From Syntrophales bacterium (lineage in GTDB: Bacteria; Desulfobacterota; Syntrophia; Syntrophales; UBA8958), in contig JAOAFE010000010.1 of assembly GCA_026416455.1 (NCBI GenBank), positions 1 through 64,000 on the forward strand: a DNA stretch of 64,000 nucleotides, read 5' to 3'. Below are positions 35,578-44,890 of this stretch, piece after piece. Position 1 is the stretch's first letter. Each line of letters starts with the position of its first letter. The notes beneath the pieces are model-generated. The model worked only from the letters and a program-made list of their open reading frames with translations, had not been told where the DNA came from and ran no database searches. A program made the position numbers and the translations under genes.

Positions 35578-36388
35578 GTGAAATTAAAGCGTTACTCAAC
35601 TGAATGAATTGAACCGGATTTACGACCTCGGCGCGACTTCGGGTATTTAGGCCTAGTTCCCGAAGCAAATCACTCACCTTCGACGCATCATAGGAGTAAT
35701 TCATCAGTAGATTATTCAGCAGGGTCTTCCGCTTATGGGCAAAGGCCCTTTTTACGAGCCGTTGAAAATGTTCCTCATCGATGATGGGCCAGGGCGGATG
35801 GGGCGAAAAATCTATCCTTACCACCGCCGAGGTAACCCGGGGTCGGGGATAAAAGCAATTAGCCGCAACTGTAAATGCCTTGACCACGCGGCCATAAGTG
35901 GAGAACATGACCGTTAGAAAACCGTATTCCCTATTTCCTGGCTTTGCGGTCAGCCTTTCTGCAACCTCTTTTTGTACCATGAGAACAGCGGTAGAGACGA
36001 TATTTCTCGCGGCCAGCAGATAAAAGAGAATGGGCCCAGATATGCTATAGGGTATGTTCCCAACTACCTTTATCTTTTCCGCCCCCCAGTTCCGAGCACA
36101 GGAGGTAAAATCGAACGATAGAATGTCCCCCTCTACGACCTCAACTGGGCTGCTGCCCCTTATTTTTTCTCTTAACGTCTGGGCCAGATATGGATCGATT
36201 TCCACGGCAATAAGCTTCCTGACCCTTTCAGCTAAAGAAAAGGTCAGGGCACCTCGGCCGGGGCCGATTTCCACTACCACTTCGTCGGAGTTGAGATCGC
36301 ACCAGTCGACTATTTTACGCACAATATTGGGGTCATGGAGGAAGGATTGACCCCATTTCTTGCGGGGATACCAAAAGGCCTTCGACAT
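35564..36388 (-). CDS. rsmA: 16S rRNA dimethyltransferase RsmA (KsgA)
   Basis: Dimethylates two adenosines near the 3' end of 16S rRNA with S-adenosylmethionine. It shows WGQSFLHDPNI, the SAM loop EIGPGRGALT, the catalytic NIPYSIS and the C-terminal helix pair HKRKTLLNNL. It starts 5 bp after tsaD in a purB-tsaD-rsmA run. Confidence 0.95.
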   Translation of the reverse strand: MSKAFWYPRKKWGQSFLHDPNIVRKIVDWCDLNSDEVVVEIGPGRGALTFSLAERVRKLIAVEIDPYLAQTLREKIRGSSPVEVVEGDILSFDFTSCARNWGAEKIKVVGNIPYSISGPILFYLLAARNIVSTAVLMVQKEVAERLTAKPGNREYGFLTVMFSTYGRVVKAFTVAANCFYPRPRVTSAVVRIDFSPHPPWPIIDEEHFQRLVKRAFAHKRKTLLNNLLMNYSYDASKVSDLLRELGLNTRSRAEVVNPVQFIQLSNALISLRKE

Positions 36389-36393
36389 GTTCC

Positions 36394-37386
36394 CTAAATA
36401 GCTGGACGAGAAGAGGCGTTTAAATCAAGTCCATCTGTGTTTCCTGTCAGGAAGAGTCGATAACCAGCTGCCGCTACCATAGCCGCATTATCGGTACACA
36501 AAGAGACGGGCGGTATAAATACCTTTATTCCTACGCCTTCGGCCTCCGCCTTAAGCCTTTCCCTAAGTCTTCCGTTCGCTGCCACGCCGCCGCTCAGAAC
36601 GATTTTATCAATCCCCGCCTCTTTTGCCGCCCGAATAGTTTTTTCACACAGAACATCGACAACCGCCTCCAAATAGCTGGCCACCAGATCGGGCAATTCA
36701 GACTCTTCAATCTCTCCTTTTTTCTTTACCAAATTCACGAGCGCCGTTTTTAGACCGCTGAAACTAAAATTCACTTCCCCTCTGATAGCGCGGGGAAAGG
36801 AGTAAGCCTGAGAATTGCCTTGCTTTGCTAATCTGTCTATTACTTCTCCTCCGGGGTAACCGAGTCCTAGCAATTTAGCCGCCTTGTCCAGCGCCTCTCC
36901 CGCCGCGTCATCAAGGGTGTGACCCAGTAATTTAACCTCATCGATTCCCCGACAGAGAAAAAGCGAGGTGTGACCGCCCGAGACAACGAGGGATACAAAG
37001 GGAAAGTCTATCTCATCATTCACGAGAAAGATAGAAGACCAATGAGCAGTAAGATGGTTTACGCCTACCAAAGGAACTCGACACGCATAAGCGATGGCCT
37101 TTCCTATGGATAAACCGACCAGGAGCGAACCGATCAGCCCCGGTCCCTTGGTTACGGCTACCAAATCTATATCCCTCCAGGATATTCCGGCATCTTCTAA
37201 GGCGGCCGACAAAATCGGCCCTATCACTTCTATATGGCTCCGGGCAGCCACCTCCGGTACTACCCCACCGTATCTTCGGTGAATGTCTATCTGAGAATGG
37301 ACACAATTAGAAAGAATTTTCTTCCCCTCTTCGACCACGGCCGCTGCTGTTTCATCGCAGGAGGTTTCGATCCCCAAAATCAGCAT
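36394..37386 (-). CDS. tsaD: tRNA threonylcarbamoyladenosine transferase TsaD
   Basis: Transfers the threonylcarbamoyl group to A37 of ANN-decoding tRNAs, with TsaB and TsaE. It has GIETSCDETAAAVV, the metal-binding histidines in GVNHLTAH, SGGHTSLFL and the nucleotide-binding SGGVAANGRLRE. The start overlaps the purB end by 7 bp. Confidence 0.96.
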   Translation of the reverse strand: MLILGIETSCDETAAAVVEEGKKILSNCVHSQIDIHRRYGGVVPEVAARSHIEVIGPILSAALEDAGISWRDIDLVAVTKGPGLIGSLLVGLSIGKAIAYACRVPLVGVNHLTAHWSSIFLVNDEIDFPFVSLVVSGGHTSLFLCRGIDEVKLLGHTLDDAAGEALDKAAKLLGLGYPGGEVIDRLAKQGNSQAYSFPRAIRGEVNFSFSGLKTALVNLVKKKGEIEESELPDLVASYLEAVVDVLCEKTIRAAKEAGIDKIVLSGGVAANGRLRERLKAEAEGVGIKVFIPPVSLCTDNAAMVAAAGYRLFLTGNTDGLDLNASSRPAI

Positions 37387-38690
37387 CCATCTCCCTCGGA
37401 AGAAAAAACTCGGCGAAAGATAAAGTCCACCTGTTTAAGGAAAGGTTCCAAGCTGAAGGCTTCCTTCAGTGAGGATGGGGCAACTTTCGCCATCACCTCT
37501 GCATCCTGTAAGATAAGGTCCTCGAAGGAAGTTCCCGTTTCCCAACACTTCATGGCATTCCTTTGGACTACTTCATAGGCCATATCCCGACTCATACCGG
37601 CATCGATCAGCTTAAGGAGCACATTCTGAGAAAAGATGAGACCCCGCGTCAGATTAAGATTGTATTGCATCCGGTCTGGATAAACGAGTAGCCTTTCTAC
37701 GATACCCGTAAAGCGATGGAGCATAAAATCGAGGGCCGTTGTCGCATCGGGAGCAATTACTCTCTCTACCGACGAATGGCTGATATCTCGTTCATGCCAT
37801 AGGGGAATGTCTTCTAAAGCGGCTACTGCATAAGAGCGAACGAGACGGGCCAAACCGGAGATATTCTCCGAGAGCACGGGATTTCTCTTGTGAGGCATAG
37901 CCGATGAACCCTTCTGACCGGGAGAGAAATATTCCTCCACCTCCCTCACCTCTGTCCTCTGAAGCAGTCTGATCTCCTGGGCATATCTGTCGAGGGAAGA
38001 TGCAATAATGGCCAACGTAGCAAAAAATTCTCCATGACGGTCACGTTGAACGATTTGAGTCGCGACGGGTTCCGGTTTCAAACCCAGCTTCTCGCATACA
38101 TAGGCTTCGACCCGGGGATCCACGAAAGAATACGTACCCACCGCGCCGGCTATCTTTCCGTAGCTTATAACTTCTCTGGCCCGGACGAGACGACTTTTAT
38201 TTCTTTTCATCTCCTCGTACCAAAGTGCAAGCTTAAGGCCGAAGGTGATGGGTTCCGCATGTATTCCGTGTGTGCGCCCGATCATAACGGTGTTCTTGTA
38301 CTGAAAAGCCTTCTCTTTCAAGACGATGAGAAGTTTTTCTATATCTTCAATGAGCACATCGGCAGCGTCCTTCAAAAGGACCGCAAGGGCCGTATCAAGA
38401 ATATCGGACGAGGTAAGCCCCAAATGTATGAATCTACCGTCTCCACCTACCGTCTCCGCGACAGCAGCCACGAAGGCTGCCACGTCATGGTGAGTTATTT
38501 TCTCTAGTTCCTCGACCCTTCCGATATCTACCTTAGCTCTCTCTCTTATGTTTTTAGCCGCCTCGGCTGGAATCTGTCCGATTTCCGCCATGGCCTCACA
38601 CGCCAAAATTTCAATTTCTAGCCATTTTTGATAACGGTTCTCTGTACTCCAGATTTTTTCCATTACTGGTCGGGTGTATCTCGGAATCAT
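37380..38690 (-). CDS. purB: Adenylosuccinate lyase
   Basis: Cleaves SAICAR and adenylosuccinate in purine synthesis. The fumarase/aspartase-superfamily signature GSSAMPHKRNP, the TSSDILDTA segment and the histidine motif GRTHGIHAEPITFG are all present. The 436 residues match the short (bacterial/Bacillus) form. GGAGAAGGA precedes the start. It is 35 bp downstream of a glycosyltransferase gene on the same strand. Confidence 0.96.
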   Translation of the reverse strand: MIPRYTRPVMEKIWSTENRYQKWLEIEILACEAMAEIGQIPAEAAKNIRERAKVDIGRVEELEKITHHDVAAFVAAVAETVGGDGRFIHLGLTSSDILDTALAVLLKDAADVLIEDIEKLLIVLKEKAFQYKNTVMIGRTHGIHAEPITFGLKLALWYEEMKRNKSRLVRAREVISYGKIAGAVGTYSFVDPRVEAYVCEKLGLKPEPVATQIVQRDRHGEFFATLAIIASSLDRYAQEIRLLQRTEVREVEEYFSPGQKGSSAMPHKRNPVLSENISGLARLVRSYAVAALEDIPLWHERDISHSSVERVIAPDATTALDFMLHRFTGIVERLLVYPDRMQYNLNLTRGLIFSQNVLLKLIDAGMSRDMAYEVVQRNAMKCWETGTSFEDLILQDAEVMAKVAPSSLKEAFSLEPFLKQVDFIFRRVFSSEGDGC

Positions 38691-38725
38691 TAGTTATCCT
38701 TCTCCTTCTGTATTTTTTATCATCG

Positions 38726-39730
38726 TTATCCCGATCGAACATTTTCTGCTATTTCAAGACGGAGTATCTGTGCCAACCTAGCGCTAACGGATTCAAACGT
38801 ATAGTCAGTCGCGAAAGTCCTATACCCCGCTTCGCCTATTTTCCTTCTTAGCTCATGATCATGAACTAAAAGAAGAATTTTTTCCACCCACTCATTCTCT
38901 TTCGACGCGAGCAGCCCGTTTACCCCCTCTCTAATCAGTTCAGCTTTGACACCCACCGGCGAAGCGATTACGGGTACCCCATAGCTCATAAAAAGCAAAA
39001 CCTTATATGCGCATTTCCCCTGCGACCAGTCATCATCCGTCAGAGGCACAATGCCTATATCTACCTTTCTAAGTATTTCTTCTTCCGCCTCCTCGCTCCA
39101 GGGTATATTTATCACAGGAAACTGTGATCGGGGAAATCTAAACGGTGCACCGCTCACCACATAAAGAGATAGGTTCACCCCCGTAGACTTCAGTCTCTCA
39201 AACACCCCGTCTAATAATTCTAAATAGCGATGGTTCCATGGACGTCCAATCCAGGCTATTTTCACCGTCTTGTCATCCCCAGGAGAATGGGGAAGCATAT
39301 CTTTCTTTTCTAAAGCGATAGGAACGATCGTTACTTTATCATTAAACTTCTCTGCATAGCGGGCAAGATAAGCATCCGCCACAAACACGTGGTCCACCTG
39401 AGACAGGATAAAGTCAATCTGCTTTTTGTCCCTTTCATAACAGTAGATGGCATCATCGAAGTCAAAAATCAGCCTCTTAGCGAGTAACCGGATGAGGCGA
39501 AATATAACGGGACGAAAGAGCTTCTTCTGAATCAATACTACCTGATGACTCAGGCACCCGGCAAAAAGCCGGGAATAGTAAAAAAAGCGGGGTAATAGTT
39601 TTTTCTCTGGGGGTTTTAGAACGGTGCACTCCCAACCACGTTCCCTGAGATAGGGAGCCATTTTGTACACCCGATATTTGCTGCTTGCCCAGGTCTCATC
39701 GTACAAGGGCAAAAAAAGTATTCTATTCAT
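38726..39730 (-). CDS. Glycosyltransferase, GT-B fold (family 4-like)
   Basis: Transfers a sugar from a nucleotide donor onto a glycan or lipid acceptor on the cytoplasmic face. The C-terminal half has the GT4 donor-site features DIGIVPLTDD, AYKVLLFMSYGVPVIASPVGV and NGLLASKENEWVEKI. The N-terminal half is short and divergent, with an FDFDDAIY segment typical of one surface-glycan subgroup. It overlaps the radical SAM gene by 4 bp. Sugar and acceptor are unknown. Confidence 0.86.
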   Translation of the reverse strand: MNRILFLPLYDETWASSKYRVYKMAPYLRERGWECTVLKPPEKKLLPRFFYYSRLFAGCLSHQVVLIQKKLFRPVIFRLIRLLAKRLIFDFDDAIYCYERDKKQIDFILSQVDHVFVADAYLARYAEKFNDKVTIVPIALEKKDMLPHSPGDDKTVKIAWIGRPWNHRYLELLDGVFERLKSTGVNLSLYVVSGAPFRFPRSQFPVINIPWSEEAEEEILRKVDIGIVPLTDDDWSQGKCAYKVLLFMSYGVPVIASPVGVKAELIREGVNGLLASKENEWVEKILLLVHDHELRRKIGEAGYRTFATDYTFESVSARLAQILRLEIAENVRSG

Positions 39731-40722
39731 TTAACAATCTTATGGTCTAAGCCCGCGAGCTTAGCCAACCCCCACACGTTAGATCTTGTTTGCCTCAACT
39801 TGTCTCGCCATTTACGCGGAATTAGTGATTTCACCATACGTCTTGGTGACCAAAAGGGCACACTTTCATCGCATCGATGGCATATCATTTCCGGCTCGGA
39901 TGGTTTACCCAAATAAATCTGTTCCAGGTAAGAGGCAAAAGACTCCCCGTTCCATACTTCATAGATAGAATTCTCTTCGAGATTACCCAACACCTCTTTG
40001 CGCCCCATATCGTTACAGCAGAGAATGACATCACCATTGTGACATACTACCATCTGATAAAGGACCCGATCCGGCCCACAGCCAGCCAATCGTCTTACAT
40101 ACCTTCTATTGAAAGGCAAAAGCCCTCCTCTCGAGACCGGTCTGTTAATCTTGACGTCTATATTCCAATTAGAAAATAATTCCTTCACTTTTCCCTCTTC
40201 TCCTCGCGGCCAATGGTAGTTTAGGACATTGAAGGAGATTCTTTCTTTTGGATAACGAGAAAGCAGATATTCGATATTTCTCTTTGTCGGCTCAATCGGA
40301 AGCCCCATGATCTCCCGGTACAGATCAGGGGTCGCAGCGTGGAAACTTATGTTGAAAGCCCCTTCGAATCCTGAATTTATGAGCCTATCTATCTTCTCCG
40401 GTGTCATGAGGGAGGCGTTAGTGTTTAAATATACCCAAATACCTTTTTCTTGGGCATATTTTGTAAATGTCTCGAGATTGTTCATGATAAAAGGTTCGCC
40501 CATATTGCAATAGGTCATGGCGCCACGGAATTGGTACTTACTCATAAGAGAAGAGAAATCATCCACAATTTTTTTATAAAGCTCCCACTCCATTTTTCCC
40601 CTATTTAACTTCTCTTTGAGCGCATCATACGGACACATCTTGCATCTGGCGTTACAGAAGTCGTGAATATCGACGATGAGCCCAATGGGAAATTCATTTC
40701 TCTCCAGGTGGCCGATCTTCAT
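39727..40722 (-). CDS. Radical SAM/SPASM-domain protein
   Basis: Radical enzyme that splits S-adenosylmethionine to start a reaction on an unknown substrate. The cluster motif is CNARCKMCPY near residue 25. The C-terminal SPASM-like region has AGCGPDR, VVCHNGDVILCCND and ICHRCDES, enough cysteines for one or two auxiliary clusters. Its coupling to a glycosyltransferase suggests sugar or lipid modification rather than peptide maturation, since no small peptide gene is adjacent. GGGAG lies seven bases before the start, inside a small hairpin. Confidence 0.86.
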   Translation of the reverse strand: MKIGHLERNEFPIGLIVDIHDFCNARCKMCPYDALKEKLNRGKMEWELYKKIVDDFSSLMSKYQFRGAMTYCNMGEPFIMNNLETFTKYAQEKGIWVYLNTNASLMTPEKIDRLINSGFEGAFNISFHAATPDLYREIMGLPIEPTKRNIEYLLSRYPKERISFNVLNYHWPRGEEGKVKELFSNWNIDVKINRPVSRGGLLPFNRRYVRRLAGCGPDRVLYQMVVCHNGDVILCCNDMGRKEVLGNLEENSIYEVWNGESFASYLEQIYLGKPSEPEMICHRCDESVPFWSPRRMVKSLIPRKWRDKLRQTRSNVWGLAKLAGLDHKIVK

Positions 40723-40754
40723 GGCGGAACTCCCATCTTCTTAATACCTCCGCC
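40723..40754 (-). promoter_or_regulatory. Hairpin around the ribosome binding site of the radical SAM gene
   Basis: GGCGGA (40749-40754) and TCCGCC (40723-40728) on the minus strand pair across 20 bases, leaving the GGGAG binding site in the loop and the ATG just after the stem. It may tune translation; the 6-bp stem is modest. Confidence 0.3.
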
Positions 40755-40818
40755 TTCTTATCTATTTACCAATTCCATCAAGCACAATCTGTAGAAAATG
40801 TGCCAAATTTAGAAAAAC

Positions 40819-40847
40819 AATAAAGCACTATGAGCCAAATTTTTCAA
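40819..40847 (-). promoter_or_regulatory. Candidate promoter of the radical SAM-glycosyltransferase genes
   Basis: Minus-strand TTGAAA (40842-40847), 17-bp spacer and TTTATT (40819-40824). It gives a leader of about 90 bases. Five of six and four of six bases fit the vegetative consensus. Confidence 0.45.
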
Positions 40848-40854
40848 ACCTTAC

Positions 40855-41002
40855 CTTCGTTTTTTGTTATTGTGAACAGACAGGGGGTTGTGGTAAAGGA
40901 ATTGACCAAAAAATCCTCCTGCCGGTGTCTGGGAATGACAAGAATAAGAGGTCATTTTTGACATCGGGAGGAGTATATTTCTAAGGTCAGAAAGGAGAAG
41001 AA
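40855..41002 (+). other. Upstream region of the thiolase operon
   Basis: Non-coding space ahead of the thiolase gene. It has an inverted repeat AATGAC-N11-GTCATT (40934-40956) that could be an operator, two TTGAC-type boxes (40902 and 40959 areas) without a good -10 at the right distance, and AAAGGAGAAG as the ribosome binding site. I cannot name a firm promoter. Confidence 0.35.
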
Positions 41003-42187
41003 ATGAGAGAGGTTGTCATCGTAAGCGGGGCACGAACCGCCATAGGAAATTATTTAGGGACATTATCCGATTTCAATGCCGTAGAATTAGGAAAGATCGC
41101 TTTGAAAGGAGCGATCGAGAAAGCCGGTATCGATAAGTCTTTAATCCAAGAAGTGATCTGCGGTCACGTCAACCAAGCCGGCGCACCGGGAAACAGCGCC
41201 CGCCACATCGCCCTGGGTATCGGACTCCCTATAGAATCTTTTGCCTTTACTGTGCATCAGCAATGTGCCTCTTCCATGAGGGCGGCTGAGCTTCTTTCCC
41301 AAGAAATCATGTTGGGAAAAATCGATATCGGTGCCGTGGTGGGCGTAGAAAGCATGAGCAATGCTCCTTATCTTCTCTTTGGCGCCCGAAAGGGTTATCG
41401 TTTAGGGGACGGCGAACAAATCCAAGATAGTCTCATGATCGGAGGTCTGGTGGATGCCCTATTAGGGTATCACATGGGGGTTACGGCGGAGAATATAGCA
41501 GAAATGTACGGCATCACGAGGCAGGAACAGGATGAGTTCGCCCTTATGAGTCACCAGCGGGCCTGCCGCGCCATCAAAGAAGGCTGGTTCAAGGATGAGA
41601 TCGTGCCCGTTGAGGTAAAGACAAAAAAGGGTACGGTCATTTTCGATACGGATGAGCATCCCATGCCCGATACGTCTCTTGAAAAGCTGGCCCAACTCAG
41701 ACCAGTCTTCAAAAAGGACGGAACCATCACGGCCGGCAATGCCTCCAGTCTCAACGACGGGGCCTCTGCCCTGATTATGATGGCCGCAGAAACGGCGAGA
41801 AAGATGGGTATCAAGCCGATTGCTCGAGTAGTCGCCTCGGCTCCCGGCTCAGTAGAGCCCAGAATCATGGGCATGGGCGTCGTGGTGGCCGTAAGAAATG
41901 CTCTAAAATTTGCGGGATTATCTCAGGATCAAATAGATTATTGGGAATTTAACGAAGCCTTTGCCGCTCAGGTCCTGGGTGTAAATCGAGAGTTAAAAGT
42001 CAGTCTCGACCGCTTGAATGTCGTGGGATCCGGGGTGAGTCTGGGACACCCCGTCGGCGCCACGGGGGCAAGACTCATCATTACCCTCATAAACGTCTTA
42101 AAAAGGGCCAACGCCCGCTATGGATGTGCTGCCCTCTGCGCGAGTGGTGGTCCTGCCCATGCTTTTATCGTTGAATTGATCAAATAA
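41003..42187 (+). CDS. Acetyl-CoA C-acetyltransferase (thiolase)
   Basis: Condenses or cleaves acetoacetyl-CoA. The nucleophile Cys is in VHQQCASSMRA, the other active-site residues in NEAFAAQ, VSLGHPVGATGAR and the C-terminal CASGGPAH. The 394 residues are typical. It opens a three-gene operon with an acyl-CoA dehydrogenase and a 4-hydroxybutyryl-CoA dehydratase, which fits the route from 4-hydroxybutyrate through crotonyl-CoA to acetyl-CoA. The thiolase may accept longer chains. Confidence 0.92.
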   Translation: MREVVIVSGARTAIGNYLGTLSDFNAVELGKIALKGAIEKAGIDKSLIQEVICGHVNQAGAPGNSARHIALGIGLPIESFAFTVHQQCASSMRAAELLSQEIMLGKIDIGAVVGVESMSNAPYLLFGARKGYRLGDGEQIQDSLMIGGLVDALLGYHMGVTAENIAEMYGITRQEQDEFALMSHQRACRAIKEGWFKDEIVPVEVKTKKGTVIFDTDEHPMPDTSLEKLAQLRPVFKKDGTITAGNASSLNDGASALIMMAAETARKMGIKPIARVVASAPGSVEPRIMGMGVVVAVRNALKFAGLSQDQIDYWEFNEAFAAQVLGVNRELKVSLDRLNVVGSGVSLGHPVGATGARLIITLINVLKRANARYGCAALCASGGPAHAFIVELIK

Positions 42188-42206
42188 TTAAGGAGGCGAA
42201 GGTCAG

Positions 42207-43346
42207 ATGGATTTCAGACTATCGGATGAACACATAGCCCTCAAGAATATGGCCCGTAAGTTTGCGGAGCAGGAGATAATCCCCGTCATTAGAGAGTATG
42301 ACGAAAAGGAGGAGTTTCCCTGGGACATAATCAAAAAAATGCACGAAGTCGGACTTCTCACCTGTGGTGTTCCAGAAGAATATGGAGGACCCGGCATAGA
42401 CATGTTAGGCCAGATCATTGTGACGGAAGAGCTATGCTACGGCTCGGCCGGTGTAGGAGCTACTATGGCGGCCAGTTCTCTCCTTTCCGCCGAACCTGTC
42501 ATTGTGGCCGGGAATGACGCCCAAAAAAAACATTACTTCGATGTCCTGAATGAGGGGAAATTGGGAGCCTTCTGTCTTACGGAGCCTGGGGCCGGCTCGG
42601 ATGTAGCTGGCCTTTCTATGACGGCCAAAAGAGATGGTGATTACTACATTCTAAACGGTACCAAACAATTCATTACGAATGGGGGTGTGGCGGATATCTA
42701 CACCGTTTTTGCCACCACAGATAAGAATCTAAAATACAAGGGCATTATCGGTTTTATCGTAGACAGAAATACTCCCGGTATCAGTGTCGGCCCCGAAGAA
42801 AAGAAAATGGGCATCCGCACCTCCGATACCCGTCAGGTGATCTTTGAAGACGTACGAGTACCTGTTGAAAACAGGTTGGGCGAAGAAGGGGAGGGATTCA
42901 GTATCTGTATGAAATCACTTGACCTTTCGAGACCATCAGTCGCGGCAGAGGCAATCGGCATCGCCCAACGCGCCTTCGATATCGCCGTTAAGTACTGCAA
43001 AGAAAGGGTCGCCTTTGGCCAACCCATTGGAAACTTCCAGGCGCTTCGCTTTATGCTTGCCGATATGGCCATGGAAATAGAAGCCGCTCGTCTTCTTACT
43101 TACAAGGCCTGCTGGTTAGCCATGAACAACGAGCCATTTAATTACATGGCTTCCTATGCGAAGTGCTATGCCGCGGATATGGCCATGCGAGTAACAACGA
43201 ATGCTGTTCAGATTCTGGGAGGTTATGGGTACTTACGGGAATATGGGGTGGAGATGTGTATGCGTGACGCAAAGGTCATGCAAATTTATGAGGGAACGAA
43301 CCAAATTCAGAGGGTGGTCATTGCCAATCACATCTTCCGTGGATAA
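42207..43346 (+). CDS. Acyl-CoA dehydrogenase, short-chain type
   Basis: FAD enzyme that oxidises an acyl-CoA to the enoyl-CoA, probably using electron-transfer flavoprotein. Motifs are LTEPGAGSDVAGL, the FAD-binding FITNGGVADIY and the catalytic Glu in MQIYEGTNQIQR. It is closest in pattern to butyryl-CoA dehydrogenases. It is 19 bp after the thiolase gene and 32 bp before the dehydratase. In this operon it would link butyryl-CoA and crotonyl-CoA. Confidence 0.93.
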   Translation: MDFRLSDEHIALKNMARKFAEQEIIPVIREYDEKEEFPWDIIKKMHEVGLLTCGVPEEYGGPGIDMLGQIIVTEELCYGSAGVGATMAASSLLSAEPVIVAGNDAQKKHYFDVLNEGKLGAFCLTEPGAGSDVAGLSMTAKRDGDYYILNGTKQFITNGGVADIYTVFATTDKNLKYKGIIGFIVDRNTPGISVGPEEKKMGIRTSDTRQVIFEDVRVPVENRLGEEGEGFSICMKSLDLSRPSVAAEAIGIAQRAFDIAVKYCKERVAFGQPIGNFQALRFMLADMAMEIEAARLLTYKACWLAMNNEPFNYMASYAKCYAADMAMRVTTNAVQILGGYGYLREYGVEMCMRDAKVMQIYEGTNQIQRVVIANHIFRG

Positions 43347-43378
43347 ATTAGAGCGAACCAAACGAAGGAGGAAAAAAC

Positions 43379-44830
43379 ATGTCACTTATGACACCGGAAC
43401 AATATGAAGAAAGTTTGAGGAAAATGAAATTCAAAGTTTACATGTTTGGTGAGCAAGTAAAAAATCCCGTCGACCATCCTATAATTCGCCCGTCTATGAA
43501 TTCCGTGAAGATGACCTACGCCCTCGCCCATGACCCTCAGTATGAAGATTTGATGACCGCAACCTCCCATTTAACGGGGAAAAAAATTAACCGCTTCTGC
43601 CATCTCCACCAAAGCACGGAAGACCTGATAAAAAAGGTGAAGATGCAACGTTTGCTAGGTCAAATGACGGGTTCCTGTTTTCAAAGGTGCGTGGGGATGG
43701 ATGCGATAAACGCGCTAGATTCGGTAACTTACGAGATGGATCAGAAACTCGGCACCGACTATCATAAACGGTTCACCAAATTCCTTCTCATGGCCCAAGA
43801 GGGGGATTTTACCATCGATGGGGCGATGACGGACGTAAAGGGTGACAGAAGCTTGCCTCCCAGCAAGCAGGCTGATCCGGACATGTACGTCCATGTCGTG
43901 GAGAAGAACGAAAAAGGCATCGTAGTCCGGGGTGCTAAAGCCCATCAGACGGGGGCGATAAATTCCCATTGGGTTCTCGTGATGCCCACGATTACTATGG
44001 GGAAGGAAGATGCGGACTACGCCGTTTCTTTTGCCGCCCCAGCAGACGCGGAAGGTATTTTCTATATTTACGGCCGCCAGTCCTGCGATACGCGGAAATT
44101 AGAAGGGAGCGAAATAGATGTTGGGAACGCCATGTACGGTGGTCATGAAGCCCTCATGGTGTTCGATAATCTCTTCGTCCCATGGGAATACGTATTTATG
44201 TGCGGTGAATATGAATTTACCGGCATGCTGGTCGAGCGTTTTGCCGGGTACCATCGCCAGAGTTATGGAGGGTGCAAAGCTGGCGTCGGAGATGTTTTGA
44301 TCGGGGCGGCGGCCCTGGTTGCCGAGTACAACGGTGTGGACAAGGCCTCTCATATTAGGGACAAACTCATTGAAATGATCCACTTAAATGAAACCCTTTA
44401 TTCCTGTGGAATCGCATGCTCGGCCGAGGGTCATCGAACCGCTTCCGGGACCTATCTCATCGACCTCCTGCTCGCCAACGTATGTAAACAGAATGTAACT
44501 CGTTTCCCGTATGAGATCTGCCGACTTGCCGAGGATATTGCCGGAGGCATGATGGTAACCATGGCTTCGGAGAAGGACCTGCGGCATCCTGAAATTGGGC
44601 AAGTGCTCGCCAAGTATCTAAAGGGCGTCTCTGACGTGCCCTTTGAGCATCGCTGCCGAGCAATGCGTCTCGTAGAAAACCTGACTCTCGGCACGGCGGC
44701 AGTTGGCTACCGCACGGAATCCATGCACGGTGCTGGCTCTCCCCAGGCCCAACGGATAATGATTGCCCGACAAGGCAATCTCGAACATAAGAAGGCTATC
44801 GCCAAACGTATCGCCGGCATAAAGGACTGA
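43379..44830 (+). CDS. abfD: 4-hydroxybutyryl-CoA dehydratase/vinylacetyl-CoA isomerase
   Basis: Radical-type flavoenzyme with a [4Fe-4S] cluster that converts 4-hydroxybutyryl-CoA to crotonyl-CoA. The ligands known for the Clostridium enzyme (two Cys spaced by three, then His and Cys spaced by six) are all present: Cys100 and Cys104 in GSCFQRCVG, His292 and Cys299 in YHRQSYGGC. This separates it from the flavin monooxygenases of the same family, which lack the cluster. The N-terminus (MTPEQYEESLRKMK) also fits. AAGGAGG precedes the start. Oxygen sensitivity of the enzyme supports an anaerobic host. Confidence 0.92.
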   Translation: MSLMTPEQYEESLRKMKFKVYMFGEQVKNPVDHPIIRPSMNSVKMTYALAHDPQYEDLMTATSHLTGKKINRFCHLHQSTEDLIKKVKMQRLLGQMTGSCFQRCVGMDAINALDSVTYEMDQKLGTDYHKRFTKFLLMAQEGDFTIDGAMTDVKGDRSLPPSKQADPDMYVHVVEKNEKGIVVRGAKAHQTGAINSHWVLVMPTITMGKEDADYAVSFAAPADAEGIFYIYGRQSCDTRKLEGSEIDVGNAMYGGHEALMVFDNLFVPWEYVFMCGEYEFTGMLVERFAGYHRQSYGGCKAGVGDVLIGAAALVAEYNGVDKASHIRDKLIEMIHLNETLYSCGIACSAEGHRTASGTYLIDLLLANVCKQNVTRFPYEICRLAEDIAGGMMVTMASEKDLRHPEIGQVLAKYLKGVSDVPFEHRCRAMRLVENLTLGTAAVGYRTESMHGAGSPQAQRIMIARQGNLEHKKAIAKRIAGIKD

Positions 44831-44840
44831 TGTAATCATA

Positions 44841-44867
44841 GGGGGTACCAAATTATGCGGTGCCCCC
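44841..44867 (+). promoter_or_regulatory. Hairpin between abfD and the glycosyltransferase gene
   Basis: GGGGGTACC pairs with GGTGCCCCC (one G-U pair) around a 9-base loop that contains an ATG in frame with the next gene. There is no T-run, so it is a weak candidate terminator. If the loop ATG were used, the stem would hide its GGGGG binding site. Confidence 0.4.
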
Positions 44868-44890
44868 AACTTCACTGGGCAAGCGAAAAA

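Noticed and set aside
40742-40800. Possible sigma-54 promoter (TTGGCACATTTTCTAC) upstream of the radical SAM gene
   Set aside because: The -24 half is good, but the -12 position is AC and lacks the required GC.
40924-40962. GGAATGACA / GTCATT sequence resembling ends of dispersed palindromic repeats
   Set aside because: Only one short copy is visible in the window, with no matching partner or target duplication, so a repeat element cannot be claimed.
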